The notes beneath the pieces were generated by a model. The model saw nothing but the letters and a program-made list of their open reading frames with translations, did no database searches and had not been told where the DNA came from. Both the position numbers and the translations under genes were made by a program. Shown here one piece after another: positions 34,081-44,944 of a stretch of 64,000 nucleotides of DNA; position 1 is the stretch's first letter, and the number at the start of each line of letters is the position of its first letter. Source of the DNA: Papilionanthe hookeriana x Papilionanthe teres (Eukaryota > Streptophyta > Magnoliopsida > Asparagales > Orchidaceae); assembly GCA_022702705.1 (NCBI GenBank), contig CM040430.1, forward strand, positions 77,503,239-77,567,238, read 5' to 3'.

Positions 34081-36450
34081 AAAACAAAAAAGAGTTCACA
34101 TGCAATGAAAACAACACCACCAAGCCTTTATGCCTCCCACTAAGTGGGGTAAAAGCTACTTGAATCCTTTTCCTCCATTGAGTCCTATTGAGCCTCATAT
34201 TTTCATTTATTTATAATAAATTAAAATCATTTATTCATACAATACGCCCAAGTCTTTCTAGGTCTAGCATTGCCTTTCTTAACATAAATCAAATTTAAGA
34301 TCATCAGATGGTTGATGTTTAGTGTGACTAAACCATCTAAGACACATCTCTCTAATTTTGTGTGTTACTAGAGCTACAGAAACCCTATCACGGATATATT
34401 CATTTCGCAATGTCGCTAAGTATAAAGCCACTCATCCACATAAGCATTCTCATCTCAGTAACACTCAACTTACTTTTATGCTTCACTTTTAAAGGCCAAC
34501 ATTATGTGCCATAGAGCATTGCAGGTCTCACCACCATCTTATAAAATTGTTCTTTTAGTCTAAGTGGTACTTTTCTATCACATAATAGAATCTGAAGAAT
34601 TCCTCCACTTCAACCAACCAACTTAAATTCTACTAATAACATCCCCATTTATAACACATCACTTTGAACAATAGACCAGAGATAGCTAAAACATTCACAT
34701 CACTTAGTAATTTGATCACCCATAATTACAACTCTATCACTTGAGCTACCACTAAAATTGCATTCAGATTTAGTCTTACTCAAATGAAGACCATTAAACT
34801 CCAAAGTAGACCTCCAATATTCAAGTTTTTCCTGAGCTCTTTCTCTAGTCTTATCCACAAGAAGGAAATCATCAACAAAAAACATACAACAAGGTACATC
34901 CTCCTGTAAATGTCCAATAAGAGCGTCCATAACAAAACAAAAAACATATGGGATTAAGGCTAATCCCTGATGTAGTCCAACTAAAATAGGAGGATATTAG
35001 TCAAACATTCTTCTATTTGAACACAAGTAACAGCTCTATTATACATATCTTTAATGATTTGAATATATGTCATATCAATACCTTTCTTCTCTAGAACTCT
35101 CCAAAGGATATCTCTTGGAATCTTATCATAAGCTTTTTCTAAAATAATAAAGTTATATGAAGATCTTCCTTAATCTCTCCATACCATCATTAAACCTCTC
35201 AATAAATGTATAGCTTATAAGGTAGATCTGCCCGCCATAAATCCAATTTGGTTATGAGAAATCTTTGCAATACAACTTAACCTACATTCAATTACCCTCT
35301 CCCATAATTTTAAAGTATGACACATCAACTTAATTCCTCTATAATTTGCACACTCTTGTGCATCCTCTTTATTCTTAAATATGGAGACCAAAACACTCTT
35401 CTTTCACTCCTTTTTAAATAATATTAAAGAGTTTAGTAAGCCAAAAATGTTAGCCAAAATTCTCCCAAATCTCCTAAATATTTCCACACTTCAATTAAGA
35501 TACCATCAAGTTCTACAGACTTTCCAATTTTGGTATTCTTAAAGCATCCTCTAACTTTTTTTTTTTTACTAATGCGATAGTAAAAATGAAGCATTTTATT
35601 ATTGTTAATGTTATTAAGATCACTAAGGTTGATCATATTTTCAGAAACTTTATTGAAAAATTTATCAAAATAACTCACCCATCTATATTAAATATCTTTT
35701 TCTAAAAAAACACATTTAGATTTCATATTTAATACTTTACACTTTAGTAAATATTTACTTTTATTGTATCTTTGTTTGGCTAATTTATGGATATATTTTT
35801 CACCCTTTTAGAATCTAATCTATTAAATTTATTCTAAAAAATCAGTAAAAGCAAAATTTTAGCGTCACAAATAGTTCTCTTAGACTCTCCTCAATTCTCT
35901 AAGCTTTTACATTTAAACTAATTTTTATAACATTTTTATATGGTATCTTTTATTGCACATTATTATTTCACCACTAACTATTTCTACTTAAAGAAATATT
36001 TCCTGTTGATTCTCGAAGTACATCTTTTATTACTTGTTTAATAGTGTTTGATACTTTATCTCACATAAAATTATTTTCTTCATGAACATCCCAAATCTTG
36101 AAATCTTGAACTTAACTCATAGAAAAAAATTATGTCTTTTAGGTGCCCCCATGTAATTCTATGACGACGATTTCTATTATTCTTATTTTACAACACTTCA
36201 TCTTAAAATCTAAAACTAATAATCGATGATGAGAACTTAAATTCTCACTTAAAATGACCTTACAATTTTTACATTCTCAAGAATCTCTTATTCTGGTGAG
36301 AAAATAATCAATTTTTGTTTTATTAGATCCATTCTTATAAACAATAATATGCTCCTCTCTTTTCTTGAATAAAGCATTAACAATAACAAAATCATTCGCT
36401 AACGCAAAAACTAATATAGCCTTACAATCTTTATATGCAATGAATGAACA
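34081..36450 (-). mobile_element. Decayed RTE-type LINE
   Basis: A non-LTR retrotransposon relic read on the - strand. The right part has the end of an apurinic endonuclease (KTKIDYFLTRIR, about 36240-36320). RT blocks follow leftward: CANYRGIKLMCHTLKLWERV and HNQIGFMAGRST (about 35230-35350). Next is a piece with MFFVDDFLLVDKTRERAQEK at 34700-34930; FVDD is the RT catalytic box, where FADD is usual. The C-terminal part has PAMLYG and MRMLMWM and ends LNGGKGFK-like. A TGGTGGTGTTGTTTTCATT tail lies near 34105-34125. This order and the short GTTGTT-type tail fit plant RTE elements. Many stops and frameshifts are present, including a T9-10 run near 35560. The 5' part is truncated. Confidence 0.8.
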
Positions 36451-36765
36451 TCTGAAAAATCTTCTACCAATCTATTATGACCTTACAATCTTAAATGCAA
36501 TGAATGAACATTTATAAATAAAGACTATTTTGAGTAAATTGCACTCTAGTCCTTCACTATTGTAATATTAATCAGCCCGTCATGGTCAACACAGTAAAAG
36601 CAAAACGCAGCAACATAATTTATGCACATAAGCAATTTTCCCTTGATCAATAAGTAAAAACAAGTATAGTAAGTAGAGAGAGAAGGGCTCTCAATTTAAA
36701 AATCAAAGGGCTAAAAATTCAGTGATTAATTTTCAAGGTATGACAAGGCAACCAATGATACGGAG
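36451..36765. other. AT-rich gap between LINE and copia-like LTR
   Basis: It contains a repeat of the phrase CTTACAATCTT...TGCAATGAATGAACAT (about 36420-36450 and 36482-36512). No gene is seen. Confidence 0.5.
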
Positions 36766-37236
36766 TGTCAATCTTGATCCGAAATAGGTCGAGTCATTTG
36801 AGTCAATTTATAGGTCAATGAATACGTCGAATCACCTTTATTAGATTTAGTGTTCTAGTTTTAAAATAAATTCGTGGTCTTGCATTGTATTAGGGGACTT
36901 TTGGAATGACGTAGAAAGATATGAAAGCTTTGGCTTTGTAGATTCCTAGATGAGAATGTTTATGTATCCAAAGCCTTTTGGAATGATGTAGAAAGATATG
37001 AAAACTTTGGTTTCGTAGATTCCTGGATGAGAATGTTTACGTATCCAAAGCCTCGGATGGTGGCAAGTATACCCCTTCATCGTTGGATTTTGCATCTTTT
37101 ATTTTATTAGTGTTTCTCCTTTATATCTTCTTTCATATTTTCCGTGATTTCCAATTTCTTATTTCAGATTTCTGTTATTTACATTTTCTTGTTATTTTCT
37201 TACTTAATTTTGCACTCAAATTCTTTGCTAGTATCA
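36766..37236 (+). mobile_element. Copia-like LTR, left copy
   Basis: It starts TGTCAATCTTGATCCGAAAT and ends GTATCA just before a copia-type primer site. It matches the copy at 38650-39407 in order: TGTC...ATCC..GGAATAGGT, GTCGAGTCATTTGAGTCAA, TTGTATTAGGG, GGAATG...GTAGAAA, CCCTTCATC, and TTTATT..ATTAGTGT. It contains its own 77-bp tandem duplication (36898-36974 and 36975-37051, starting CTTTTGGAATGA). LTR limits are estimates from this comparison. Confidence 0.65.
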
Positions 37237-37238
37237 TT

Positions 37239-37250
37239 TAATATCAGAGC
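37239..37250 (+). other. Copia-type primer-binding site, tRNA-iMet
   Basis: TTAATATCAGAGC at 37238-37250 resembles TGGTATCAGAGC, the initiator-Met primer site of plant Ty1/copia elements; the last eight bases (ATCAGAGC preceded by T) match exactly. It supports the LTR call and the + direction. Confidence 0.6.
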
Positions 37251-37444
37251 TTAAATTTCATGATTGCAATTCGTGCTTTCTTTCAGTAAAAAATAACCTT
37301 CTTGCTGTATGTTCTTCTTCATCATTTTTCTGTTTGTTGCCGTTGAAATTATCTGCCTATTATTCTGGCTGAAATTCAATCTAGAATTTTTTTGTTCAGT
37401 TTAATGAAATTCCATTAAGAAAAAACAGAGAATTCTATCTAGGA

Positions 37445-38041
37445 TTATCCCCATTTCTTGCCCCAAATTCTATAGTTGCTGGAATCTCCGTTACAGAGAA
37501 TTCTACAGCAGCGGTTCAGATACTTAGTTTGCTGAATTTCAATTGAAGTGCCCAGGGAATTGAGCTTGCCATGGATGTATCTTGAAACAAGTACACCCGC
37601 CTTTACAGAACCCTTGGTTAAACGATTAGCAACAACTAGGGTGGACTTCCAATTAGCAAATGCATTATAAGGCACATTGCATTGCATTCCAGAGCCATAA
37701 CCTAAATAATAGAGACGTCTTTTGTGTTCATAGCAGTATGCATTGATTTCAGTGGGTGTAACAAAAATCCATGAAAAGAATTGTTCAGAACCTGCCTAGG
37801 CAAATTCTTGAATCAAAAAATAGATCCAGCCAGCTAATTTGGAATCTAGTGAATAAAGAACACACTGTTTCAGGATAGGTGAGAAAAAAGAGGCCATAGA
37901 GTGGTCAAGACCTTGCCAAGGTTGGTTTGCTTGGACCTTTATCATTTCCCATGTGATTCTAGGCATTTTCAACAATTTCTTGGGAAACAAATCAGATTCT
38001 TCATCCAGCCAATGCTTGGAGCCAACTAGAAATAGTCCCAA
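37445..38041 (-). CDS. Unrecognised antisense open frame inside the copia-like element
   Basis: The - strand is open for 199 codons with a single in-frame stop (at 37796-37798), unusual in this AT-rich area. There is no ATG at the upstream limit (TTG), so it is likely a fragment. The translation has parts such as HWLDEESDLFPKKLLKMPRI, WEMIKVQANQPWQGLDHSMA and, after the stop, SWIFVTPTEINAYCYEHKRR and KAGVLVSRYIHGKLNSLGTS. I do not recognise the family, and it does not look like Gag or Pol of copia. It sits between the two LTR copies in antisense direction. It could be a captured host gene piece or an older insertion; this is inference. Confidence 0.35.
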
Positions 38042-38286
38042 TCCATGCCGTAGGATTGAGAATGAGGATAGTGTGATACCATTGTTCCTTGGAGACTGAG
38101 AAGTCTATAACTCAGGTTATTGAAATTCCATGACCAGATTGGAAAAAAAAAGAAGAAAAAAGTAAGTTGTTTCGGGTTCTTGTACTCTCTCTATCATCCA
38201 TATGAGTTCCTACTACCTATTCAGAATTCAGGTGTCTAAAACCTGAAATTGATCCGAGTTATGTTCATATCCTAAAGATCTACTAA

Positions 38287-38544
38287 GGGTCTGTATGGGG
38301 TGGTTGAAGCTTTTAAAAAAAGGTGGTTGTAAAGTTTTGGTGGAGAAAACTTCTTAGGAATCTGCAGTGGGAATTATAAATATAATTTTTTCCAAAAAAC
38401 CAGACGACTTCCTTACAGCCACCACACTTTATTAAGTCAAGTTGAAAAAAATAACTTCTCACCACAGAAATATCTATAAAGTAACAGAAAAGCATTTCGT
38501 AGTCTAAAACGTAAAGCATACAAAAAGCTATCCAAAATAGACCC
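38287..38544. mobile_element. Tourist-like (PIF/Harbinger) MITE
   Basis: A 258-bp element with terminal inverted repeats. The left end is GGGTCTGTATGGGG...AAGCTTTT, and the right end, reversed, is GGGTCTATTTTGG..AGCTTTTTG. It is flanked by TAA on both sides (38284-38286 and 38545-38547). GGGTCTGTxTGG ends and a TAA/TTA target duplication are the signature of Tourist-type MITEs. No ORF of note. It lies in the internal region of the copia-like element, about 100 bp from the right LTR. Confidence 0.8.
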
Positions 38545-38649
38545 TAAGCGGTGAGAATGGCAGTGGAATGGTTCAGAGGGGAATCAAGGATAAATACTAA
38601 AAGAACGGAGATGGAGGAGCTCCTCCCACCCAAGGAGAATGACATAGAG

Positions 38650-39407
38650 TGTCTTAATCCTTATCCGGAATAGGTTTTGTCGAGTCATTTGAGTCAAGTT
38701 GTGGGTCAATGTATTAATGGTATTTTCATCTATTTACTTGTATTAGATTTGAGGTTTGAGTTTTGTTATAAATAGGCAGCCAAGTGTTGTATTAGGGAAC
38801 TTTCGAAATGATGTAGAAATACATGAGAGCTTTGGCTCTGCAGGTTCCTAAATGGGAATATGTTTGTATCCGTTATGTCGGGCGATGGCAACTATATCCC
38901 TTCATCATTAGTAGGTGCATATCGGGTCACTTGTATGTTATATCTTTTATTTGATTAGTGTATCTCATTTGCATCATCTTCCATATTTTCACTGATCTCT
39001 AGTTTCTTGTTACTGATTTATGTTATTTAAGATTTCTCTCATATTTCGTCTATTTACTTCTATCAGAGTTGAGGTTTGAGTTTTGCTATAAATAGGCAAC
39101 CATGTGTTGTATTAGGGAACTTTCGGAATGGAGTAGAAATACATGAGCTCTTTGGCTCTGCAGGTTCCTAGATGGGAATGTGTTTGTATCCATTATGCCA
39201 GGTGATGGCAACTATATCCCTTCTTCATTATAAGTAGGCGCATCTCGGGTCTCTTTTATGTTATATCTTTTATTTGATTAGTGTATCTCATTTGTATCAT
39301 CTTCCATATTATCGCTGATTTCTAGTTTCATGTTACTGATTTATGTTACTTAAGATTTCTCTCGATTTTCTTGTTGAATTCTACACCAATACCCTTTTAT
39401 GATATCA
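38650..39407 (+). mobile_element. Copia-like LTR, right copy, with internal 320-bp tandem duplication
   Basis: It begins TGTCTTAATCCTTATCCGGA, paralleling the left copy. A 320-bp segment is present twice: 38729-39048 and 39049-39368, each starting TCTATTTACTT and each containing TATAAATAGGC (38767 and 39087). The promoter-bearing part is therefore doubled. It ends near TGATATCA at 39407; the following CCACTC could be a decayed primer-like site, so this copy could also be a separate solo LTR. Confidence 0.65.
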
Positions 39408-42152
39408 TCCACTCAAATTTAAGATTACATTATAGCAAATACAATCATTACTAGAAAATACATTATTAAAAGAAACATACAATCATATTTTATTCATAAT
39501 TTATTCCTGTTATGATTATTCTGTTACTTGAACCTATGTTTAAAACTTCATCAAAAGGTATGCATAAACATTTTCATCAAATCCAATTTCTTCCGTTCTA
39601 AATCAGCGCTTTTACTACAAAATCTGCAGGAATGATCCAAGCAAGTTTTTTTTGCTTTTAAAGCCCAAGCCAATGGTTACAAATAACTTGCATTAATCCT
39701 CATTAAGAATAAACCCAAGTTTGATTAACAAATATAGGCAAGTGAAAATTAGGACTCTCTTAAAATTGCTGCAATTAGTAACTTGAAAATTTTAAGATAA
39801 TGCAAAAAAAAAAAAGATAGACTCGAATTTCATAGCACCAAAATCAAAAATCAATTATAGGAGCGCTAAGATGGTCTATCATCTCTAACTATGGTTCGGG
39901 CCACAAAATTATATACTTGTTATAACCCAAAAATACCACAAATATGTTCATAAAACATGTTTTGTGAAATTAAAAAGCGAAAAATAATTGGACCACAAAA
40001 ACTTAGTAGTCAAGGCTTAACTAGAACATCAATTAAGACAAAAACACAACTTCATTAAGATGAGAAATAGAAAAGGCTTGTAATAATGTCACTGACAAAT
40101 GAAGTGCCAAAACAAATCTCTGTTTAATTAGAAAAGCCAGCGAAGGTTTGATTATGTCTAAATTAAAATTTATATATGTTAAATGAAATTTAGGAAAATT
40201 AAACAAGTACAAAAACAATAGATAATCAAAAGCTAAATATTAGAAATAGGATAGTAAAAGTAATGGAAAAGGAGATAAAATAAAAAAAAATTATTGCAAA
40301 GTACATAATTAATGATAGTGATTTATATTAACTGAATTAATTGAAAATAAACTGTAAATGTGATAATAATTACAGTTCCACAATTAAATTAAAATAATTT
40401 GGAAAAAGATTGATTAACTACTATTATGCATAAACTACTCATGAGTCCATGTGCACGAAATATACAACAAAGAAATGATAGTTAAGTTGTTTTTATTGAC
40501 CTTCAGAAGGAAATTGATCAAGTACCATGATAATTGATTAAAAGTCATAGAGAGATATTGAACTATTAAACACATATAAGATGGAGCAAATGGCACACTA
40601 CAAGTGGTTTTATGCAGGCCAATTTGTTCCAATAGTATAGTAAGAATCAACATTAGATTCATATCTTCTTCTACAGTATAAAAAACCACACAAAAAAAAG
40701 TCAAAGTAAAGCACCTTGGTGCATACCATTTGCAAATGATGATGTTCTAATGTGAGAGATTTCCGCCAAAATAAGCGATAAATTAGAAAGAAAAAATTTA
40801 TATAAGATAATAGACAGGGAAGTACAACAAAAATCAAATAAGTCATGTGTAATTTTAGAGCATGTGAACTTCTTAATAATCAATTAATATTATTAGATGA
40901 ACAAGTGAACACTAAAGTGTGATAATTCTTATACCTTCAACATAACATTCAAGAAATGATGTATAGATGAGTGCATAAATTCTAGATTTGTTACTTAAGA
41001 TGAAAGAAAAATCAGAACGGTTAACAAGTAAATGGCATAACAATACAATTAGACTAACTATGATATTTAAGCCATCAATAGCCAAGTTAAAATCAGCATA
41101 AATAAGATGTTAATATTATGTGATGGCTGTGAAATAATTTATACTAAAGAGGTGGTTGAACTGAAACCTGATAAAAAATTCAGTGAGCAAATTAAAGTGG
41201 CCGTGATAGATTACAAATAGGAAAGCAAAAGCTACAAATAAAAACTGTAGAATAAAATTATTTTTAAGAAAATAGGATGACCAAAAACACATGGCTGAAA
41301 TTGTGCACAAAATAAATTTATTATAAATAAAATGGTTTGATCATAAACAGGTGGTTGAAATTGTGCAAAATATAATTTAGATTTACTTCAATTTTGCCTA
41401 TTAAGCTTAACTTCAGCAATTGGACACTTTCGTGCAACGATCACAAACACAAAATATCCTAGGTATTTGAAGTTAATGAAAAGCACACAATTCTAAGGAA
41501 AAATACACAAAAAAAAAATCTACCGTGTTATAAGTTTTAAAGTTACATAACCATATTTCAAATATAACCATAACTATCACCATAAATATGCACCTTAAAG
41601 AAACCCTATTAAGGAAACGCTGCATTCTTCACTTCAGTATAAGAATTCACAATGACTTAAAAAATAATAATTGACATGAACATAGGAGAATACTAACCAA
41701 TTCAAGAAGCTCCCATTAATCTTCATTTATTCAAATGAAAAAAAAAGAATCAACACAATCACAAAATAACATAGTTTAACTTTGAAGCTCACAGTTTAAA
41801 ACATAGACATCAGTTACAGCACAAAACGCACATCTCAAGTCAATATGCATGAAGAAGCCTAGAAAATCCAAAAAAGCAATTTCAACACCCTAAGAATGTA
41901 GTATCAAGAATAAAACCAGTAACAACACTAGAGAACAGTGTTGGAAAATTTAATAAAAACGCCATATATATATCGGTTCAGATCAGCTAATATGAAAACA
42001 AAATCCATAAGACAAAACATTTAAACTGCAGAGCTTACTCAAAAAGATAATGAAAACAAAGAGCGCAATCTTGTAGTTATCCAAGAACCATAATGAAAAT
42101 ATCGAAACTAAAATGGGAGACATCAGCAAGATAGAAATTCCTTCTAATAAAG
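39408..42152. other. AT-rich region downstream of RPL26
   Basis: No supported gene. The short frames (40435-40704, 40610-40846, 41116-41310) are Phe/Leu/Ser-rich products of AT-rich sequence and overlap each other. The part next to 42153 will include the RPL26 3' untranslated region and poly(A) signals on the - strand; I cannot place the cleavage site. Confidence 0.55.
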
Positions 42153-42608
42153 TTAATCAATATCCTGGAGCGATGGAGCGGCGCCAGCGGCCACCTCTTC
42201 AGCCGAGAACTTCCCCTTGGCCTTGTCAGCAGCGCGACCGCGAGCCTTCCTGTCTAGGAGAGACTTGCGATCCTTGTCGAGCTTAAGCTTTGTGATGACC
42301 ACCTTCGAGGGGTCGATGCCGACGTTGACTGTAGATCCATTAACCTTCTCGCGTGTGATTCGCTCGATGTGAATCACCCATTTCTTCCGGTAGACCTGGA
42401 CGATCTTTCCCTCTCGGCCTTTGTAGGTTCCACGCACCACCTGCACCTCGTCGTCCTTCCTCACGGGAATCGACCTTACGCTGTACTTCCCACGAAGATC
42501 GGATGACAGTGGCGCGCTCATCAGCTTCCGCCGGACGCTAGAGGGAGCGGTAAAGTGAGCCTTCCGGGACTTGCGACGGGAGCTCGAAACTCTAGGGTTG
42601 AACTTCAT
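42153..42608 (-). CDS. RPL26: 60S ribosomal protein L26 (uL24), cytosolic
   Basis: Intact single-exon gene, 151 codons, ATG at 42606-42608 and TAA at 42153-42155. It encodes a small basic protein of the large ribosomal subunit that binds 25S/5.8S rRNA near the exit tunnel. The N-terminus MKFNPRVSSSRRKSRKAHFT and the block APSSVRRKLMSAPLSSDLR are typical of eukaryotic L26. A KOW motif follows (RKDDEVQVVRGTYKGREGKI, about residues 51-70), then KKWVIHIERITREKVNGSTV and GIDPSKVVITKLKLDKDRK. The C-terminus is longer and Ala-rich, as in plants; plant homologues are about 146 residues and commonly lack introns in the coding part. Codon use is GC-rich, unlike the surrounding TE DNA. It is the only clear host gene here, and nothing in it suggests decay. 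The promoter is directly upstream. Confidence 0.97.
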   Translation of the reverse strand: MKFNPRVSSSRRKSRKAHFTAPSSVRRKLMSAPLSSDLRGKYSVRSIPVRKDDEVQVVRGTYKGREGKIVQVYRKKWVIHIERITREKVNGSTVNVGIDPSKVVITKLKLDKDRKSLLDRKARGRAADKAKGKFSAEEVAAGAAPSLQDID

Positions 42609-42710
42609 GGCGATAAGTGACGGGGCGGCGAAGATGGAAATGCTGAAGCCCTAATTCACAGAATTGCATTTATATGCCGCGGACGTATTCATGGGCCGGA
42701 TGGGCTCGGC
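42609..42710 (-). promoter_or_regulatory. RPL26 promoter and 5' UTR
   Basis: On the transcribed (-) strand a TATA box (ATATAAA, 42669-42675) lies about 60 bp before the ATG. It is followed by the start-like stretch ATTAGGGCTTCAGC and a near-telobox (AAGCCCTAA on +, 42646-42654; consensus AAACCCTAA). On the + strand two site II motifs, TGGGCC (42692-42697) and TGGGCT (42701-42706), lie just upstream of the TATA box. TCP-bound site II elements with teloboxes are the standard set of plant ribosomal protein genes. Beyond about 42740 the sequence becomes TE-like. Confidence 0.75.
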
Positions 42711-44814
42711 GGATAGTCCGCTTGCTAGGATACACGGAAAATTTAGCTAAGAATTATATTTACTTATGAGATATTTAAATTTTTATGTTTATATTTACTT
42801 AATCCTAAATTATTTTTGGAAATACATAGTGGAAGAGATGAGAAGAAAAATATTAGGAAATTCTTAGTAGAGAGATCAGGAATAAGTCCTCAAACGGGGG
42901 TCTCTTTAGTTGTCTTTTTGCTCCTTAGTTAACCTTAGTTGTCTTTTTGCCCCCTATTTATAGGAGTGTATTCTTACAATTACAAAGAGGATGGACTCTT
43001 ATGGAAACTGCCCTTAATGTAATCAATGTACTGATTTAATACTAAATTTATATTATAATTTCAATTCAGATATGACGACAATCGATCATCCGACGTGTTT
43101 GATTTCGATCGACTGGGACAATCGGTCAAGTGACGATTGTGCCTACCGAAGTAAAAGCTGATTGACCGACTATTTGCGATCAGAAGCCATTGTAAGAAGT
43201 TTAGGCGGTATGGATCGTAGGCGTGGTCAGCCGATTGAATCCATTTTCATAGTATGTCGGTTGACTTCGATCGGGCAATTGATCGCTGAACGGTTGGCTT
43301 GGATTGCTCCTATAGTCCACTACCTCGATTGTCTAGTCACCCACTTAGGTTGCTCGATTGCCTCGAGATTTGCATCTTTAGTTTTAGTGCATAGTGCTAG
43401 GTACAAAAAGGGCAGGAAAACTATTAATAATCAGTGGTACTAAACTCAAGAAAATTAATTTGATAGTTAACTTCCCTTTGGATTTTATGCCCAGAACACT
43501 TTATAAATTGATTCATAGGTTTGGCATTGCATTCTTTGCAATGATTTTCTCCCGGATAGCCAAGGCACATCATGGCTATTGGTACGAGCCAAGTCGATGT
43601 GGACCCCCAAAATTCTCGCCTAGGCAGGCTTCCGGGGCCCGACCTAAAGAGGAGGACAAGTGTGGAGAAAGAAAAATGGTCAAGTCCCGAAGCTTCTCTG
43701 ACCAACTTAGTCAATTAATCTGATGGCGTTGCAAAACGGTCCATGAAGAAGCTTCACCATGAAACTCTGGCATATGGGCTTGATGCAAACAAGGTTGTTA
43801 AAGGTCAAAAAGACCCAACAAGTGAAGAGGCTGAAGTTGAGGAAAAGGAGTCGAAGGAAGCAAGGGCCGTCGTTACTTCCTAGACTTCACCTAGAAAGAG
43901 GTATTGTATCGCTAAAGAGGGATGAAGTTTCAAGAGCTATCTATGAAATGGGCTAAATTTTAGGTATGCAAAGAGTCCCTTGGTTATTGGTAGTTTTTTT
44001 AATAACTTTATGGCATCATTTGTGATGTAGATGAATCGGTTGGGTTGGAAGGTCGTGAAGGTGGTGTGAAAGGACGTTATAGAGTCCACCCCCACTGCAG
44101 TGGCTAGTCGATAGGCCAAATTAGTGGGGTTTTTACCGCTAATCACCTCGGAAGGGCACAGGTCTCCCGACTCATTGCCTACTACATGCTCTCAATAAAA
44201 GCGATCAGAGTGGCGACTGTCTTCTCCTAGACCGATGGACCAACAGACAGACATGACCGGACCCTAGATGGTGTTAGTCAGTTCCTTGAAGGGAGCAACC
44301 AGAGGTTTGTCCTTATATCATGTGGGAAAGTTATTAGTCCACCTGACAACCGTGGTTTTGGAGGTAGCGGCTCTACTAGCGGAGGTCTCCACTTTGCGAA
44401 GCAGGTTGACCGGGGCGATGTGCGAGTTAGTATCTCTTCACGAGTTGAACGATTTGGGTAAGTTTCATCGCCAAGCTGACCGAGTGGATCAAATTAGAAT
44501 TTGCGGAGAAATGGTCCTCCGAAGATTGACTCAATGGGGGTGTCTTTCGACCGAGACCTTAGAAGACTCGTTCATAAATCACTTTGTTCTAGATCTATAA
44601 TAATGTTATTCGCAATAAAAAGTCATTTCAAATAAATTCAAAAGGATGTTTGGTGTGATACATATCATTATGTGATGCTTTATTTTATGCGCCCACGTTA
44701 TAGATACGGTAAGGAATTGCTTTTCACTCTTTATGCATTTTGATTATTTCTTTGTGCCTTCGGTATTTCTTATGTTATCATCTTTTTGGTCGCCCTTTGT
44801 TTTCTCAGATGGCA
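42711..44814. other. TE-like region upstream of RPL26 and of element F
   Basis: The part at 42745-43060 includes, on the - strand, CTATAAATAGGGGGC (about 42950-42965), a canonical promoter box that could belong to an LTR. At 43080-43370 there are many dispersed GATCG/CGATTG phrases. Frames such as 43162-43443 and 44268-44600 (the latter with a helical LLAEVSTLRSRLTGAMCELV) are unrecognised. It is probably the 5' part of the element that contains F, but boundaries are not visible. Confidence 0.4.
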
Positions 44815-44944
44815 TTGAAATACTCCCCCACCTTATTTGGCTCCATCAGTGGGTACTAATTCTTCATTCCTGGAAAATGACAATGTGAAGGGTTTGCAAA
44901 GAAAGTATGCTTTCATTACAGTATCGTTCTTTGGAGGATGTAGG
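44815..44944 (+). pseudogene. Element F protein, N-terminal exon-like piece
   Basis: An ATG-led stretch starting ATGGCATTGAAATACTCCCC, preceded by TTTTCTCAG, which looks like a 3' splice site. The reading is interrupted by stops and, after GATGTAGG at 44944, by the solo LTR. Removing the LTR and one GTAGG copy joins it in frame with the sequence from 51780 onward. It belongs with the pseudogene at 51775-53523. Confidence 0.5.
44940..44944. repeat. Left target-site duplication GTAGG
   Basis: GTAGG directly before the LTR start TGTTGACC; its partner is at 51775-51779. Confidence 0.9.

Noticed and set aside
39408..42152. Hydrophobic short frames as small membrane proteins
   Set aside because: Phe/Leu/Ile/Ser runs are expected from AT-rich DNA; no start context or family likeness.
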